Of a stretch of 64,000 nucleotides of DNA, positions 32,912 to 43,991 are shown one piece after another (the stretch's first letter is position 1; every line of letters starts with the position of its first letter). The DNA is from Balamuthia mandrillaris. Lineage: Eukaryota; Discosea; Longamoebia; Balamuthiidae. The DNA lies in the NCBI GenBank assembly GCA_031835245.1, contig JAVKOQ010000197.1, positions 32,828 through 96,827 on the forward strand. Direction: 5' to 3'. The notes below the pieces were generated by a model. It made no database searches. It saw only the letters and a program-made list of their open reading frames with translations, and was not told the DNA's origin. Made by a program: the position numbers and the translations under genes.

Positions 32912-34367
32912 TACCTCAACCACATCAGCAATGACGGGACCAATTACAGGAGCAAACTTGAAACCATGTCCGCTGTCACCAGCAGCAACAGAGAGACCAT
33001 CCACATGAGGTGAACGAGAGATAAAAAAGTCACCATCAAAAGTATCGCAGTAGAGACAAAGACGCGTGTTTACTATAGGAAGCTGCGCAAGGTCTGGTAG
33101 ACTCTCCGCTAAGAATTGTTTGAACCTCTCCACCTCAGCAGGAGGAACTAATAACTTTGGATAGCCAGCTGCCATCTTATAGCCATGTCCATGATTTCCT
33201 ATCTGTTGTTGCCATTGCAAACCATTCCATCATCTAAATGAACAAACAATTACAGGAGGGAAGGCATAGAGCCACAAGTTACCTTGAGGAGTCCATCGGC
33301 AGTGGAAGGGAAGCCATACCAGCCAGTCTTTGCAATATCAGCAAAGAACATGGGATACTTGTCGCTAAGGAACAGAGGATCAGGTCCATCCTTGGGTCCG
33401 CCCTCCGTCCTCGACAGCCGCTTCAAGTGAAACACCGGCTGGCCACTGCCCCACATTACACCCCGCAGCTCCGGCAGGAGAGTAGGCGTCCATGCCCCGG
33501 CAGCCACCAGCACGTGGTCCCCGTAGAAGGCGTGGTTGGTGCTGGTCACGATGCCCACGGCCTTCTTCCTGCGCTGCACGGGGTCAGTCTCATAGAGCAC
33601 CTCCCTGACGCCGACGCACTCGTGCATTACCACTCCGGCTCTCTCCGCCATCTTTGTTAACACCTTCATGACCTCGCCGCTCTCCACCCAGCCAGCGTGG
33701 TTGCTGGAGTAGTAGCCATCCACGTATCTGCCGCTTTTGCCCCACAGTGGGAACCGTTCCCTCAGTCTCTCTTTTGTCATTCGTTCCAGTGAGTACCCTT
33801 TCTTGAGCAAGCTTTTGTAGCTCTCATGTTCAAACGACCCTTTTTGTGGACACGAAAACAGCAGCAGTTAGTTCTCTGCTTTTGTCTTCTTCTCTTCTGT
33901 CGTCTTTCTCTTCTTCTTCATCTTTGCAGCTCGTCTACATTTCTTTAGAAGTTTCCGTAGTTAAAAAAACCTTCGTTGAGCGGCTCCTGAGTGAGAACCA
34001 ACAGGCCTTGTTCGTGGTAGAGCGGACGCTCCCACTCCTTGTTCCACTGGCGCCAACCGCGAATGGCCTTCTTGGCGAGCTTGCGGTAGAGCTCATCGTT
34101 GCCATAGTCCATCCGAACCATCTTACTTACATCCGTGGAAGCAGCCTATAATTTTTAAGGTGTTTCAACCGTTCGGTGTGATTATGTTGTTCTCACCAAG
34201 AACCAAGAAGAGAAAAAAGAGGAGGAACGCACGTCGTTGGCCGGCAAACGAGCCATATCGAACAGATGCACTCTGTTGCCCCGCGCAGCCAACTCCATCG
34301 CAGCAGTGACGCCAAACAAGCCCCCTCCTACCACCAGCACCACGACTGGCTGTCCTTCTCCCTCCAT
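32690..34367 (-). CDS. Sarcosine/pipecolate oxidase-type FAD amine oxidase
   Basis: Flavoenzyme oxidising N-methyl or cyclic amino acids with release of hydrogen peroxide; related to peroxisomal PIPOX. The start at 34367 leads straight into the Rossmann motif VVGGGLFGVTAAMELAARG with the acidic end of the strand in VHLFD. Later landmarks are MVRMDYGNDELY, LYHEQGLLVLTQEP, GDHVLVAAGAW, PVFHLKR, TRLCLYCDTFDGDFFI (the cysteine aligns with the covalent FAD cysteine of sarcosine oxidase) and VAAGDSGHGFKFAPVIG. The last exon (about 32690-32820) ends YERSLVASNL, not an obvious peroxisomal SKL, although a C-terminal SNL is a weak variant. Exons begin near 34367, 34142, 33845, 33205 and 32820. The last intron has a CT tract. 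Confidence 0.88.
32868..32906 (-). repeat. Intronic (CT)n in the flavoprotein gene
   Basis: CT on the transcript, last intron. Confidence 0.9.
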
Positions 34368-34808
34368 GCTTCACCGTACCAATTTAATATATATATATAT
34401 ATAAAAGAAAGTGTGGCTGGGAAGCAGGCTCGCCCTCTCCGGTGGTCGCGCTCTCCGCTTTGCTGTTTTGTTGTTCTTGTTTTCCACTACTTCTTCTTCT
34501 CCACCTCCTTAAAAACCCTTTCATTTCATGTTTGTTACCTTTCCTTCTTTAATAATTATTATCCACGTTTTTTGGTAATTATTGCGGTGAAGCGAAAGAA
34601 TTCGAAACTTATCGCGTTTTTATCGCGCCAAGAGCAGCGGAAAACCTGCGTATTGGCCAAAGGGGCATAAAAATCCACCAAAACACACACATCCGTGCGC
34701 CGCCGCATCTGTGCACCTCCGGAGTGGTGAGAGGCGTTGGGGTTGCAAGTGGGCCAGAGCTAAAGCCAAAATAAATAAATAAAAAACAGAGGGCACACAG
34801 GATAACGG
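34368..34808. other. Gene-free stretch upstream of the flavoprotein
   Basis: AT-rich with an (AT)n run at 34386-34403 that could serve as a TATA-like element for the minus-strand flavoprotein gene. No other gene is seen. Confidence 0.35.
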
Positions 34809-35462
34809 ATGCGTTCCAGCAGGGATTCAACCAAGCCATTTTACGTTGCTGTCCCTCGCCGGGGCCAGGGCGTCTCCCTGGATTCATTCAAAGCTACCCT
34901 GAACAACAATAAGTGCGACTATTGGATACTTGGGAAGCCGCATCCGTATACCAAACCACCAGAACCCCAACTTTTCGAAAGAGCCCACTGTTTGACCATT
35001 GTGACCACCACCAGCCATATGGAACGGGCCAATGCTCAGTTCGCCCAAAGACATGAGAGCAACCAAGGCACCGAAAAGAACCCAAAGAAGAGGGAACCGA
35101 AACAGGTTGGGCCAGCAGAAAGAGCGGCTCTGGAGCGGCAGCTGGAGGATGCAGGGGAGGTATCCCGGCCACTGGCTCTGTCTTTGGAAGAGAAGAAAGT
35201 GCGCGCCAATGAGTTGCAACGAAGATGCGACGAACTTGAGGCGTTACACAAAGAAGCAACCGATATGCTGGACCGCATCAAGAATCAATTGAACACATGC
35301 GAGGTCCTTTGGTCCGGCGAGATCGGCGAGTGTCTGGAAATCGTCAGTAAGATAGCAGCCTCTGGTTCCGAGGTCGAAAGACAAAAACTCCTGACCTTGG
35401 ATGCAGCTGCATCCAAGGCAGGGAAACTTCAGAATGAGAAGAAGCTGCTCGTGAGCAACTGA
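34809..35462 (+). CDS. Orphan coiled-coil protein beside the mobile-element island
   Basis: An intact frame of 217 residues with ATG start. I do not recognise it. Residues 1-60 form a possible small domain (KPFYVAVPRRGQGVSLDSF). Residues 95-215 are strongly helical and probably coiled-coil (RAALERQLEDAG, ELQRRCDELEALHKEATDML). It lies about 150 bases before the 44-bp repeat that hosts the Copia element, outside that element's flanking duplication. It could be a remnant of an older element, a host gene exon, or element cargo. Confidence 0.4.
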   Translation: MRSSRDSTKPFYVAVPRRGQGVSLDSFKATLNNNKCDYWILGKPHPYTKPPEPQLFERAHCLTIVTTTSHMERANAQFAQRHESNQGTEKNPKKREPKQVGPAERAALERQLEDAGEVSRPLALSLEEKKVRANELQRRCDELEALHKEATDMLDRIKNQLNTCEVLWSGEIGECLEIVSKIAASGSEVERQKLLTLDAAASKAGKLQNEKKLLVSN

Positions 35463-35612
35463 AGAACAAGCTCCTGCTCTGTGCCCAACAGGGCGCCAGC
35501 AGGGATGAAGACTGTTCCTCCGCTGGACACAGAGATCATCCCCGAGGCCCCTTGACCATGGGCTAAGGAGGTTGGTTGATTGGAACAGATTGTTGTTGCC
35601 GTTGAGCACACC

Positions 35613-35641
35613 GTGGAGGGAATTTCATATCGAATCTGACC
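35613..35641. repeat. Left part of 44-bp repeat copy 1, ending in target duplication TGACC
   Basis: GTGGAGGGAATTTCATATCG and the next 9 bases match 39441-39470, apart from a 2-base gap and one mismatch. It ends in TGACC (35637-35641), which is repeated at 39109-39113 on the other side of the Copia element. Confidence 0.75.
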
Positions 35642-38600
35642 TGTTGTTTCGCAGTCAGAACGGTAGTAAGAAAAAGAAAGGAGAGCGAATGATGAACGTG
35701 TCGCTCAAAGGAGGATCACCAACCGGAGACATAATCTTGGACTCCGGAGCATCCTGCCACATGACGGGTAACAAAGGCCTGCTAACGGACTGTAAGCCAA
35801 CAAAACCAACCAAGGTCTACTTTGCAAACGGCGAAAAGATAACCGCCACGGAAGCTGGTAACCTACGTTATATAACAGAGACAAAGTACGGACACGAAAC
35901 GTGTGTTTTCCAAGATGTACTCTACGTCGACGGATTCGACAAAACGCTAATATCCACGACGACCCTGGACCGAAGAGGAATAACCATTTCCTCATCCGGC
36001 GGAGTCACCAGACTCAAACAGGACGGAATGGTCATCGGTATCGGAATATTGGAGGAAGACGGACTATACCACCTCCAAGGCAAACCAGAGCCGCGAAAAG
36101 AGCACGCTAATACCGCAGTGGACGAATGGCACAAACGTTTGGGCCACATCAGCATTGAAAAGCTGAAGGAACTACCGAAGATCACGAACGGAATTGATAT
36201 ACCCAGCGGCGCAACCCTCGCACCGTGTACTGCCTGCCTCAAGGGCAAGCAATCCCGAAACCCCGTTAGTACAGAACCAGCCACTCGAGCCACAGAGAAG
36301 CTCGAATTAGTGCACACGGACATATGCGGACCAATGCAGACCTCCATCGGAGGGTCCAGATACTTCATTACCTTCACGGACGACCTGACCAGACGAACCT
36401 GGGTCTACGGACTGGCCACGAAGGACGGTGCACTGGAACGATTCCAAGAATTCGAAGCTTTGGCCACCAACCAAAGCGGCAAAAGGATCAAGGCACTACG
36501 AAGCGACAACGGCGGCGAATACATTAGCAAAAACTTCAGAAACCACCTACACAAGAACGGCATACAAACCCAAACGTCTGCACCCCATACACCGGAGCAG
36601 AACGGAGTCGCTGAAAGAAAGAACAGGACGCTTATGGAGAAAGCACGATGTATGCTTCAACACGCTGACCTGGACGAGAAATATTGGGGGCCAGCCATCA
36701 ACATGGCGAACTACATCACGAACCGCACCGGCACCAGCGCAGTCAACGGAATGACGCCAGAAGAAGCTTGGACTGGAAAGAAACCGTCTCTCCGACACAT
36801 CCAAATCTTTGGAAGCAGACCGTGGACGCTCATACCCAGTAACGACCGAAAGAAACTAGATGCCAAAGCGAAGGAGCTCATCTACCTTGGACCCACATAC
36901 CCTCTACAACCCAAAGACAAAGAGAATTACTCTTTCACGCAACGTAAAGTTCATCCAACCTGAACGGAGCACAATGGACGACGAGAAAGAAAAACTCACC
37001 TCCATCAAAAACAAGCCTGAGCAACCGAAGAGGATGCAAACTTCAGACCTAAGCGACAAAGAGGACTCTGACTCAAGCGAAGATGAAGAGGAGGAAGGCG
37101 AAGACAGCGAAACTAAGGCTGATGAGAACGCAGGCGAAACCAAAGGCAAGCAACCTATCAACAGCAGCGACGGAAACGGCAAAGCCATCATCGATAAGAA
37201 GACAACCAACCCTGCATTTTCATTCCTCAAAAAGCCACGAGCAGACGGGAAACGAGCTATCACGATAACCTCGCGACTCATCGAAGAGGATCCCAAGAAG
37301 AAGAGTGCCAACCTGGTCACCTACGCGCTGATCGCAGCAATCATCGGGGAACCAAAAACCTACGAAGAAGCAATCAACGGACCAGATCGAGAGAAGTGGC
37401 TTAAGGCGATGTCAGAAGAGTTCGAAGCTCTGATGAAGAACAAAACTTGGCGACTCGTTAAACGACCCGGAAGAGAGAGAACCATCGTCAAGAACAAATG
37501 GACATTCAGAATTAAGCGGAATGCCCACGGCGAGATCGAACGATACAAGGCCCGACTCGTTGCCAAAGGCTTCACTCAAGTGAAAGGAGTCGACTACTTC
37601 GAAGTCTATGCACCAGTCGTTCGAATGACATCGATTAGAATCATCATAGCCTTTGCGACATTCTACGACCTAGAACTCCACCAGTTGGATATTGTCACAG
37701 CATTCCTCAACGCTACCATGAAAGAAGTCATCTACATGGAGCAACCTGTAGGATTCGTCGACCCCGAGCATCCCGACGACGTCTGCCTCTTAGAAAAGGG
37801 ACTATACGGCACGAAGCAAGGAGCAAGAGAGTGGAACGGAGAATTTGATAGCACTCTCGTTGACCTTGGCTTCGAAAAAGCATCAGCCGACTGCTGCATC
37901 TACTTCAAATGGGAGAACAACAACATCATCATCATCGGACTGTACGTTGACGACCTACTGATCGCGGGAACAACCGAGAACATCAACAAGTTCAAGAACG
38001 ACTTGAAGTCACACTACGACGTGAAGGACTTGGGACCAGCCCAATTCATCCTCGGAATCCAGATCAAACGCGACCGACAGAACCGACGCACAACACTACT
38101 CCAACCTACCTACATCAGCAATATGCTCGAGAAGTACAACATGCACAAAAGCAGGCCAATCGACACCCCAACGCAAGTGGGAGTAAAGCTAACGAAGTAT
38201 AGCAATTCGAGGAAGCTCGACCCCAAGGTTCCTTACCGAAACGCAATCGGAAGCTTAATGTACGCAGCCACCGGAACCAGACCCGACATAGCATTCGCCG
38301 TTAACGAGCTCGCTAGATTCACAGCTGACCCCAAAGTGGAACACTGGAAAGCCCTAAAAAGAATCTTTCGCTACCTCAACGGAACAAGAAACCACGGTAT
38401 CACCTTCGACACCAACGACGCTAACGCTTCGAAACTTATTGGATACGCCGACGCCGACTACGCCAACAACATCGACTCAAGAAGATCGACCACGGGATAT
38501 GTCTTCAAATTCTGCGGAGGACCAATATCATGGCAATCGAGAAAACAGAAGACCGTCGCGCTATCTACAACCGAAGCCGAATATATGAGTATCACCGAAG

Positions 38601-39108
38601 CAACCAAAGAAGCTATCTGGTTAAGAAGACTGCTAGACGATATCGGAGAAACCCAAGAGGGACCTACCATCATCTACGAGGACAACATTGGATGTATCGA
38701 ACTGTCCAAGAACCCAGGAAACCACTCCAGAACAAAGCACATCGACATTCGACACCACAAGATCAGGGAAGAAACCAAGAAGGGTACCATCAAGCTGGAG
38801 TACATGGCCAGCGACGAGATGCCCGCCGATGTTCTGACCAAACCCCTACCGCGAGACAAACACGTCAAACTAATCACGGACATCGGAATGAGACAAGAGA
38901 ATCGGGATCAAGTGGGAGTGTTAATTGAGTGACCCCTCATCTCATTACCCCACATAAGGAAGGAACGAACACGAACACGATAACACGAAACCACCATAAG
39001 GACCACGATACCAATCCTTTTTATACCAACACTATCTTTATGTTTATCTCTACAGAAAAAGACTACAATACATACTCTTTTCCCATATACCTATTTACTC
39101 TGCTAACA
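35642..39108 (+). mobile_element. Ty1/Copia LTR retrotransposon fossil
   Basis: Pol parts lie in Copia order: aspartic protease (DSGASCHMT, near 35737), gag-pre-integrase zinc knuckle (WHKRLGH...CTACLKGK, about 36127-36250), integrase core (about 36300-36850), reverse transcriptase (YVDDL near 37943; about 37390-38150) and RNase H (TTEAEY near 38570; about 38420-38890). A purine-rich tract precedes one recognisable LTR of 190 bases at 38919-39108, which begins TGTTA and ends TAACA. A 5-bp duplication, TGACC, flanks the element. It looks broken, with about two breaks. The long readable stretches and perfect flanking duplication suggest a fairly young insertion. Confidence 0.9.
38919..39108 (+). 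repeat. LTR of the Copia element
   Basis: 190 bases, TGTTAATTGAG at the start and CTCTGCTAACA at the end, with 5-base inverted tips TGTTA/TAACA. It is preceded by the purine-rich tract AAGTGGGAG and followed by the TGACC duplication. Confidence 0.85.
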
Positions 39109-39126
39109 TGACCCATATTGGAGGGG
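39109..39126. repeat. Right part of 44-bp repeat copy 1
   Basis: TGACCCATATTGGAGGGG equals 39467-39484. With 35613-35641 it restores a 44-bp repeat copy, split by the Copia insertion. Confidence 0.8.
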
Positions 39127-39245
39127 CGACAACGGGGGCAACGGAAGACCTTCTTCCCTCCCAGTTTCTGGTGGATACGTCCGCATCTTCCACAGGTCTT
39201 GGAGGTGTAGTGCTCGTCCACGATCACGATGCCCCCGTTGTCGCC
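39125..39245. repeat. 16-base perfect inverted repeat enclosing the zinc ribbon
   Basis: GGCGACAACGGGGGCA at 39125-39140 is the exact reverse complement of TGCCCCCGTTGTCGCC at 39230-39245. The zinc-ribbon codons lie in the 89-base loop. Confidence 0.75.
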
Positions 39246-39440
39246 TGGAAGCAGACAGAGACATCCATGCTGCCAGGAACGTCCTTTTGTGTTTCCTGGC
39301 ACATCAGGACATCATTGTGGCGAAAGGTAGGGAGCTGTACGGACAGAGTCCGGCAGCATTGGGTCCTACACCCGTGAATGCATCCACCCATTGTGGTGCA
39401 TTTGTGCAAGATTTGCAAAATGTGCAAGTTTAATGTAGGC

Positions 39441-39484
39441 GTGGAGGGAATCTTTCATATCGAAGCTGACCCATATTGGAGGGG
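39441..39484. repeat. 44-bp repeat copy 2
   Basis: Uninterrupted copy of the repeat that is split by the Copia element on the left. Together the two copies bracket the zinc-ribbon fragment in direct orientation. Confidence 0.8.
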
Positions 39485-39547
39485 TTCTATCTAGACACGA
39501 AATTTATTAGAACTTTGTGGTCAGGTTTTTTTTTTGACCTCCCTCAC

Positions 39548-41792
39548 TCACTGGCTGCTGCCGCCGGTATGGGAGTCCAACCACTGCGCAACTGCATCAC
39601 GATCGCGAGCAAGCCAGGCGGCGTTGCTCCTGATAGCCTCCAAGCTCTGCTTCACAGTCCTAGCGGCAGGCTCGTAAGGGTGCTCGGCAAAGAAATGCTC
39701 CACCTCTTCCGCTTTCTCCTCCGAGGTGAAGCCCTTGGTGGAGTAGCTGATCACGCGGGTGAGCAAGGTACCGCCATCGCCCAACAGCTCCATGTACTTG
39801 CTCCAGTTGTCCTGTACGAAGCGCCAGGTGATCTCGCGACCCTCCACGCTGTCGGCGGTGGAGACGATGACGTACATAACGTCCTGCGCTCTGACCTCGT
39901 TAGTGTCCAGCGACATTCGCAACGTCCGCTGTAGTCGATCTATGTGTTACAGCGAAGATAAAGTTCAAAAGTTTTACATAAAATCGACATAGAAGGAGGA
40001 AGGCAGAAACATACCTTCATCGTGAGTGTATCCAAGAGCTCTCAACGCGCGGATCTTTTCTTCATGGAGAGTGGCCTCTTTGTAGATTTTATAGACGCTG
40101 TCCCATTCAACAGCTCCTCCGTTGGACACCACCTGTTTGTTTCAAAAACGTTGTCAGCGTTTTCATTATTTGCAAAGGCTCAACTGGGCAAAGGATTGCA
40201 TACCGCTTTGTAGACGACACCTCGTAAGTCAGCAGGAATGGCTTTGCTATCGTTTAGGAACTTTTGGAAGCGGGTTTTGGCCTCGTTGATGGTTGCCTCA
40301 TCGCCAGCATCCACCAACCTGCTCAACAGAACAGTTCTCAGGAGGGTTTGCAGATCTTCCTCTCCTTGCTTCTTATCCCTGTTGGGACAGCAAAAAAAAA
40401 AAAAAGATAAGTCAATAAAGGGGAGAGAGAGACAATGAGAAGGAAATAAGCGTACCAGCCAAGGTTGGAAGCCGCGGGGCCAATCAAGGAGCGAATGAAG
40501 GCGTTGAGCTGAGGAGCGGCAGGTTCAGCCTCCCAGACTGATGCCATTTGAGCCAAGTTAATTGACAAATCCGACCAGATCGTGTAGTCCGTCTCATTGC
40601 CATACGCACTTGCCAATGTCAACACCTTTGAAAACAAGTCACATGAGTCATGTTGAAATTAAAATTACATAGAAGGGAAAGGAAGAGGGACGAAGAGACC
40701 TGCGAGGTGGGGAGGTGACCAGCTTTAGCCAATGCAAAGGCGTCATTCTGGATACCTAGTCTGTCGATAGTGCCAAGACTGTGGCCATCAAGGGCCGCCA
40801 ACAGTTTCTGCACCATCGCTGGCGAATACTTGACGCGGAAAAAGCCGGTGGAGTTCGCGTTGGCCTTAACCCAAGCAGCACCCTTTGCAGAGGTGACTTC
40901 GATCTCTTGTTTCGTGTCCTTGATGTCCACGCGCTCCGCCTCTTGAGATGTTGAACTATAGTGTTTTTATCAAAGAGAAGAATAGGAGAGTAATCATTTA
41001 GTTTTGTCTGCTAAGGAACAAAGAGACAGGAGAAAAAAAGAAAGGTGAACCTGATAAAACCGACATTCATCCACCAAACGGTAGAGTTGCCCTCAACGGT
41101 CTCCCCAGAGGAGAGGAAGCGCTGCTGCTCAGTTGCATAGACGCCCGCTTTTTCAGTCTCCTCTATAGAGAGCACAGGGTAACCGACAGCCTTGGTCCAG
41201 TTATCCATAAACTCTTTGACGGGCAAGCCAGAGCTTTCCGCAAGAGCCGCCCAAAGGTCCTTTTAAGTGGTAGGCAATTGATAACAGGTTCAGAATCGAA
41301 GGTCATAAAGAGATTTGAAGTGCAACGTACCTCAGTAACGGCATTGGCGTACTTGTGGCGCCCAAGATAGATTTGAAGACCCTTTTGGAAGCGTTCTTCT
41401 CCCAAGTAATTGGCCACCATGCGGATGACAGAAGCTCCTTTGCTGTAGCTGATGGCATCAAAGATTTCGTTGACCTGCGCAGAGCTGGATACCTCCACTT
41501 CAATGGGATGAGAGTTCTTGAGGCCTACACATGGTTGAGTTGATATCAGTAAAAGAAACTAAAGAAAAAGGTAGAGACACACAAACCATCAAGTTCCAAG
41601 GCACGGGCAATGTAGTCAGTGACAAATTGAGTCCATATGTTCCACTCAGGGAACAATTGAGCAACAGCTTGGTTGCCCATGAATGTAGCAAAGCCTTCAT
41701 TCAGCCAAAGTTCCTTCCACCATTCCATTGTTACAAGGTTGCCGAACCACTGATGAGCCACTATAAGAGGAAAAAAGTGTCACTTTCAATTA

Positions 41793-41823
<31 letters not shown>

Positions 41824-42175
41824 GCTTCTCACGTTCATGAGCAACAACATAAGCAACGCGCTGCTTTTGGGACACCGAGGAGTTCTCGGGATCGATGAGA
41901 AGAGCTGTTTCACGATAGGTCACCAAGCCCCAGTTCCTATTGATAGAAAGGTTAGAAACAGTTGTGGTCGAAGAGGCAAGCGAATGTTGGCTCTTACTCC
42001 ATAGCACCTGCAGCAAAGTCCGCAATTGCAATCATGTCTAATGTGCAAGCGCCATGTGAGTATAAAAACCAGAGGAAATTCTTCGCGATTTACTTACCCA
42101 GTTTAGGAAGAGGATACGGAATGTCAAACCAGTCGCTATAATAAGAGAGGATCTTCGCTGTTGTAAAAGTCAAGG

Positions 42176-42215
<40 letters not shown>

Positions 42216-43515
42216 GCGAGAGGGGTGGGACAAACCTCCAACATCAAGGGCGAATCTTCCTTGCTCCTTCTTTCCAACCGGAGTGTACACTCGAACAGTG
42301 ACGTCTTCCTTGGTTTGCGTTTCTGTATAGTCAAACTCGCCAACAATGAAGGCAAGAAGATAAGTGGACATAATGGGAGTTTCCTGAAATGTGATGACAT
42401 TCTGGCCCTTCTCGTTGGTGACCTTTGAGTCTTGAGGCATGTTGCTGAGAGCCTGCAACTCAGCGGGGATGGTGAGAGTCACCTCGAAAGTGGCTTTCAC
42501 TGCGGGCTCGTCCCAACAGGGGAATGCCCTACGAGCATCTGCCAAAGTGATGTCAACAAAAGAGAGCAGAGAGAGCAGAGAGAGCAGAGAGAGAGGAGAG
42601 GTAACCAGTTGGCTCGAACTGAGTGGTGGCCATGTACTTCTCCTTGTCGCCAACCATGTACTTGGAGCGATAGAAACCCGCCATCTGATCGTTGAGAGTA
42701 CCCCTAAAGTCCACTTCCAACTTGGAGGCATCCTCCTTCAATGCCTCATCAAAGGTAAACTGGCGATGATGAATGACATATTGTCAGAGTGAGTGAAAAG
42801 ATAATCGAGTGACAGTCCAGTGAACTTACAGTTACGGTCTCTTCCTTCTCATCATAAGAGATGGTGGCTGACTGTCCATCGACCTTTGCAGAGTCGATCT
42901 TGATGTCTCGAGAGTGGATGGTAAGTGTTTTGGTGGACGTGTTTACCTGCAGCAATCAAATCAACCAAACAGTCAGTCTTTAACTTCGATGGTGGAGGGT
43001 GTACACAGCTGCACTAAAAACAGAGAAACAAAGGCACCACTGACCTTGATGTCCACAGTCTCCAACCCATGGAAGGTAAAGTCATCAAAGTTGGGGGTGA
43101 GGTGAATGTAATACTTGAGAGGAATCACATCCTTGGGCAGCAACACTCGTGTGGTATTATTCATGCTGGGGGGGGGGGTGGAGGAACCGTGGTTCAAACC
43201 TACAAACAAGAATAGCAAGAAAACAAGCACAGCAAAGCCAATCAGCAACAGCACAGCTGGCACCAACCGCTGTTCAGCGAAAGAAAATGGGCGTGGCTGG
43301 TCTTCTGGCGCTGGTAGTGGGAAGTCGTCTTCCCGGTCTGCTTCTCCTTCCTCTTGTTCCCGCAAGAGCTCTCTTTGGTCGTCGTCCTCCTCCCCTCCTC
43401 CAAAGACAGTCAAAGGCACGTCGTCCAGCGAGCTGTGGTTGCTGCTACCTCCTCCTCCGCTGCTGCTGCTTATGTAGCTTTCCGCTTGGTGGTGGTGGTT
43501 GCCTTTTGCCGCCAT
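39548..43515 (-). CDS. M1 family aminopeptidase (gluzincin), type II membrane protein
   Basis: Zinc exopeptidase removing N-terminal residues; relatives include puromycin-sensitive aminopeptidase and aminopeptidase N. The first in-frame ATG is at 43515. An N-terminal acidic, serine-rich cytosolic part (about 95 residues) precedes a single transmembrane helix ([20 protein letters not shown]). The ectodomain then begins [19 protein letters not shown]. Catalytic landmarks: [13 protein letters not shown] (substrate), HELAHQWFGN (zinc; split by an intron within the motif) and WLNEGFATF (third zinc ligand). The ERAP1-like C-terminal region follows, with [17 protein letters not shown]. There are about ten introns; those near 41800, 42180 and 42560 hold CT-type repeats. 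The ectodomain location would be the cell surface or endolysosome. Confidence 0.93.
42554..42600 (-). repeat. Intronic GAGAGCA-type repeat in the aminopeptidase
   Basis: AGAGAGC-like units, about five copies; a shorter relative of the minisatellite at 54322. CT-rich on the transcript. Confidence 0.8.
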
Positions 43516-43991
43516 TTTTTTTTCCCCGTTGGTGCTACGCTTTTTCGCTCGAGTTTTTCCCCCCTCCTCACTTGCGCTTTTTTTGTTACCCGCCCTTGTG
43601 TTCCTCCTGTGCAAAAGTATACTGTCCCCAGTTTTTATCGACTCGAGGGCGGATGCGAGGGGGCGAGGGTGGGTTTGGATGAGTGGATGGATGGAGCGGG
43701 AAGGAGGATGGATGGGAGGATGAATTGTTTCTTGCTGTTTTGTTTTTTTTTTATTCGAGAAATTTTTATTCGTTCTCTCTCTCTCTCATGTGCAAATGAG
43801 GTCACAAAAAAAAAACATGACGGGTCCCAAAGGAGGAGGATAAGTGACAGGAATTACGATGAGACTGGAGCCAGAGGGAAAGGATGGTTGTGGTATTGTA
43901 AGATGTTTTTTTTTGGTTTGTTTTTTTTTTAAAAAAATATTCAATATGGTCCTATCAACCAAAAACCGCAATGGAGAGCAGGCAAGTGGCT
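43516..43991. other. Intergenic region between tandem minus-strand genes
   Basis: The 5' region of the aminopeptidase and the 3' end of the zf-C3Hc3H gene. It includes a T/A palindromic run near 43917-43937 and a GGAT-type short repeat near 43676-43723. No gene is seen. Confidence 0.35.

Larger units (their letters stand above)
39109..39440 (-). pseudogene. TnpB/Fanzor-type zinc-ribbon remnant
   Basis: On the minus strand, 39130-39232 encodes VDEHYTSKTCGRCGRIHQKL and then GGKKVFRCPRC. This is the four-cysteine zinc ribbon that closes the RuvC-like nuclease of TnpB and eukaryotic Fanzor proteins. The aspartate-bearing DRDxNAA-type motif that normally follows is absent: the frame runs instead into the repeat boundary. 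Upstream sequence to 39440 has stops and no clear RuvC motifs. I take it as a small decayed fragment of an IS607/Fanzor-like transposon. Confidence 0.7.
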
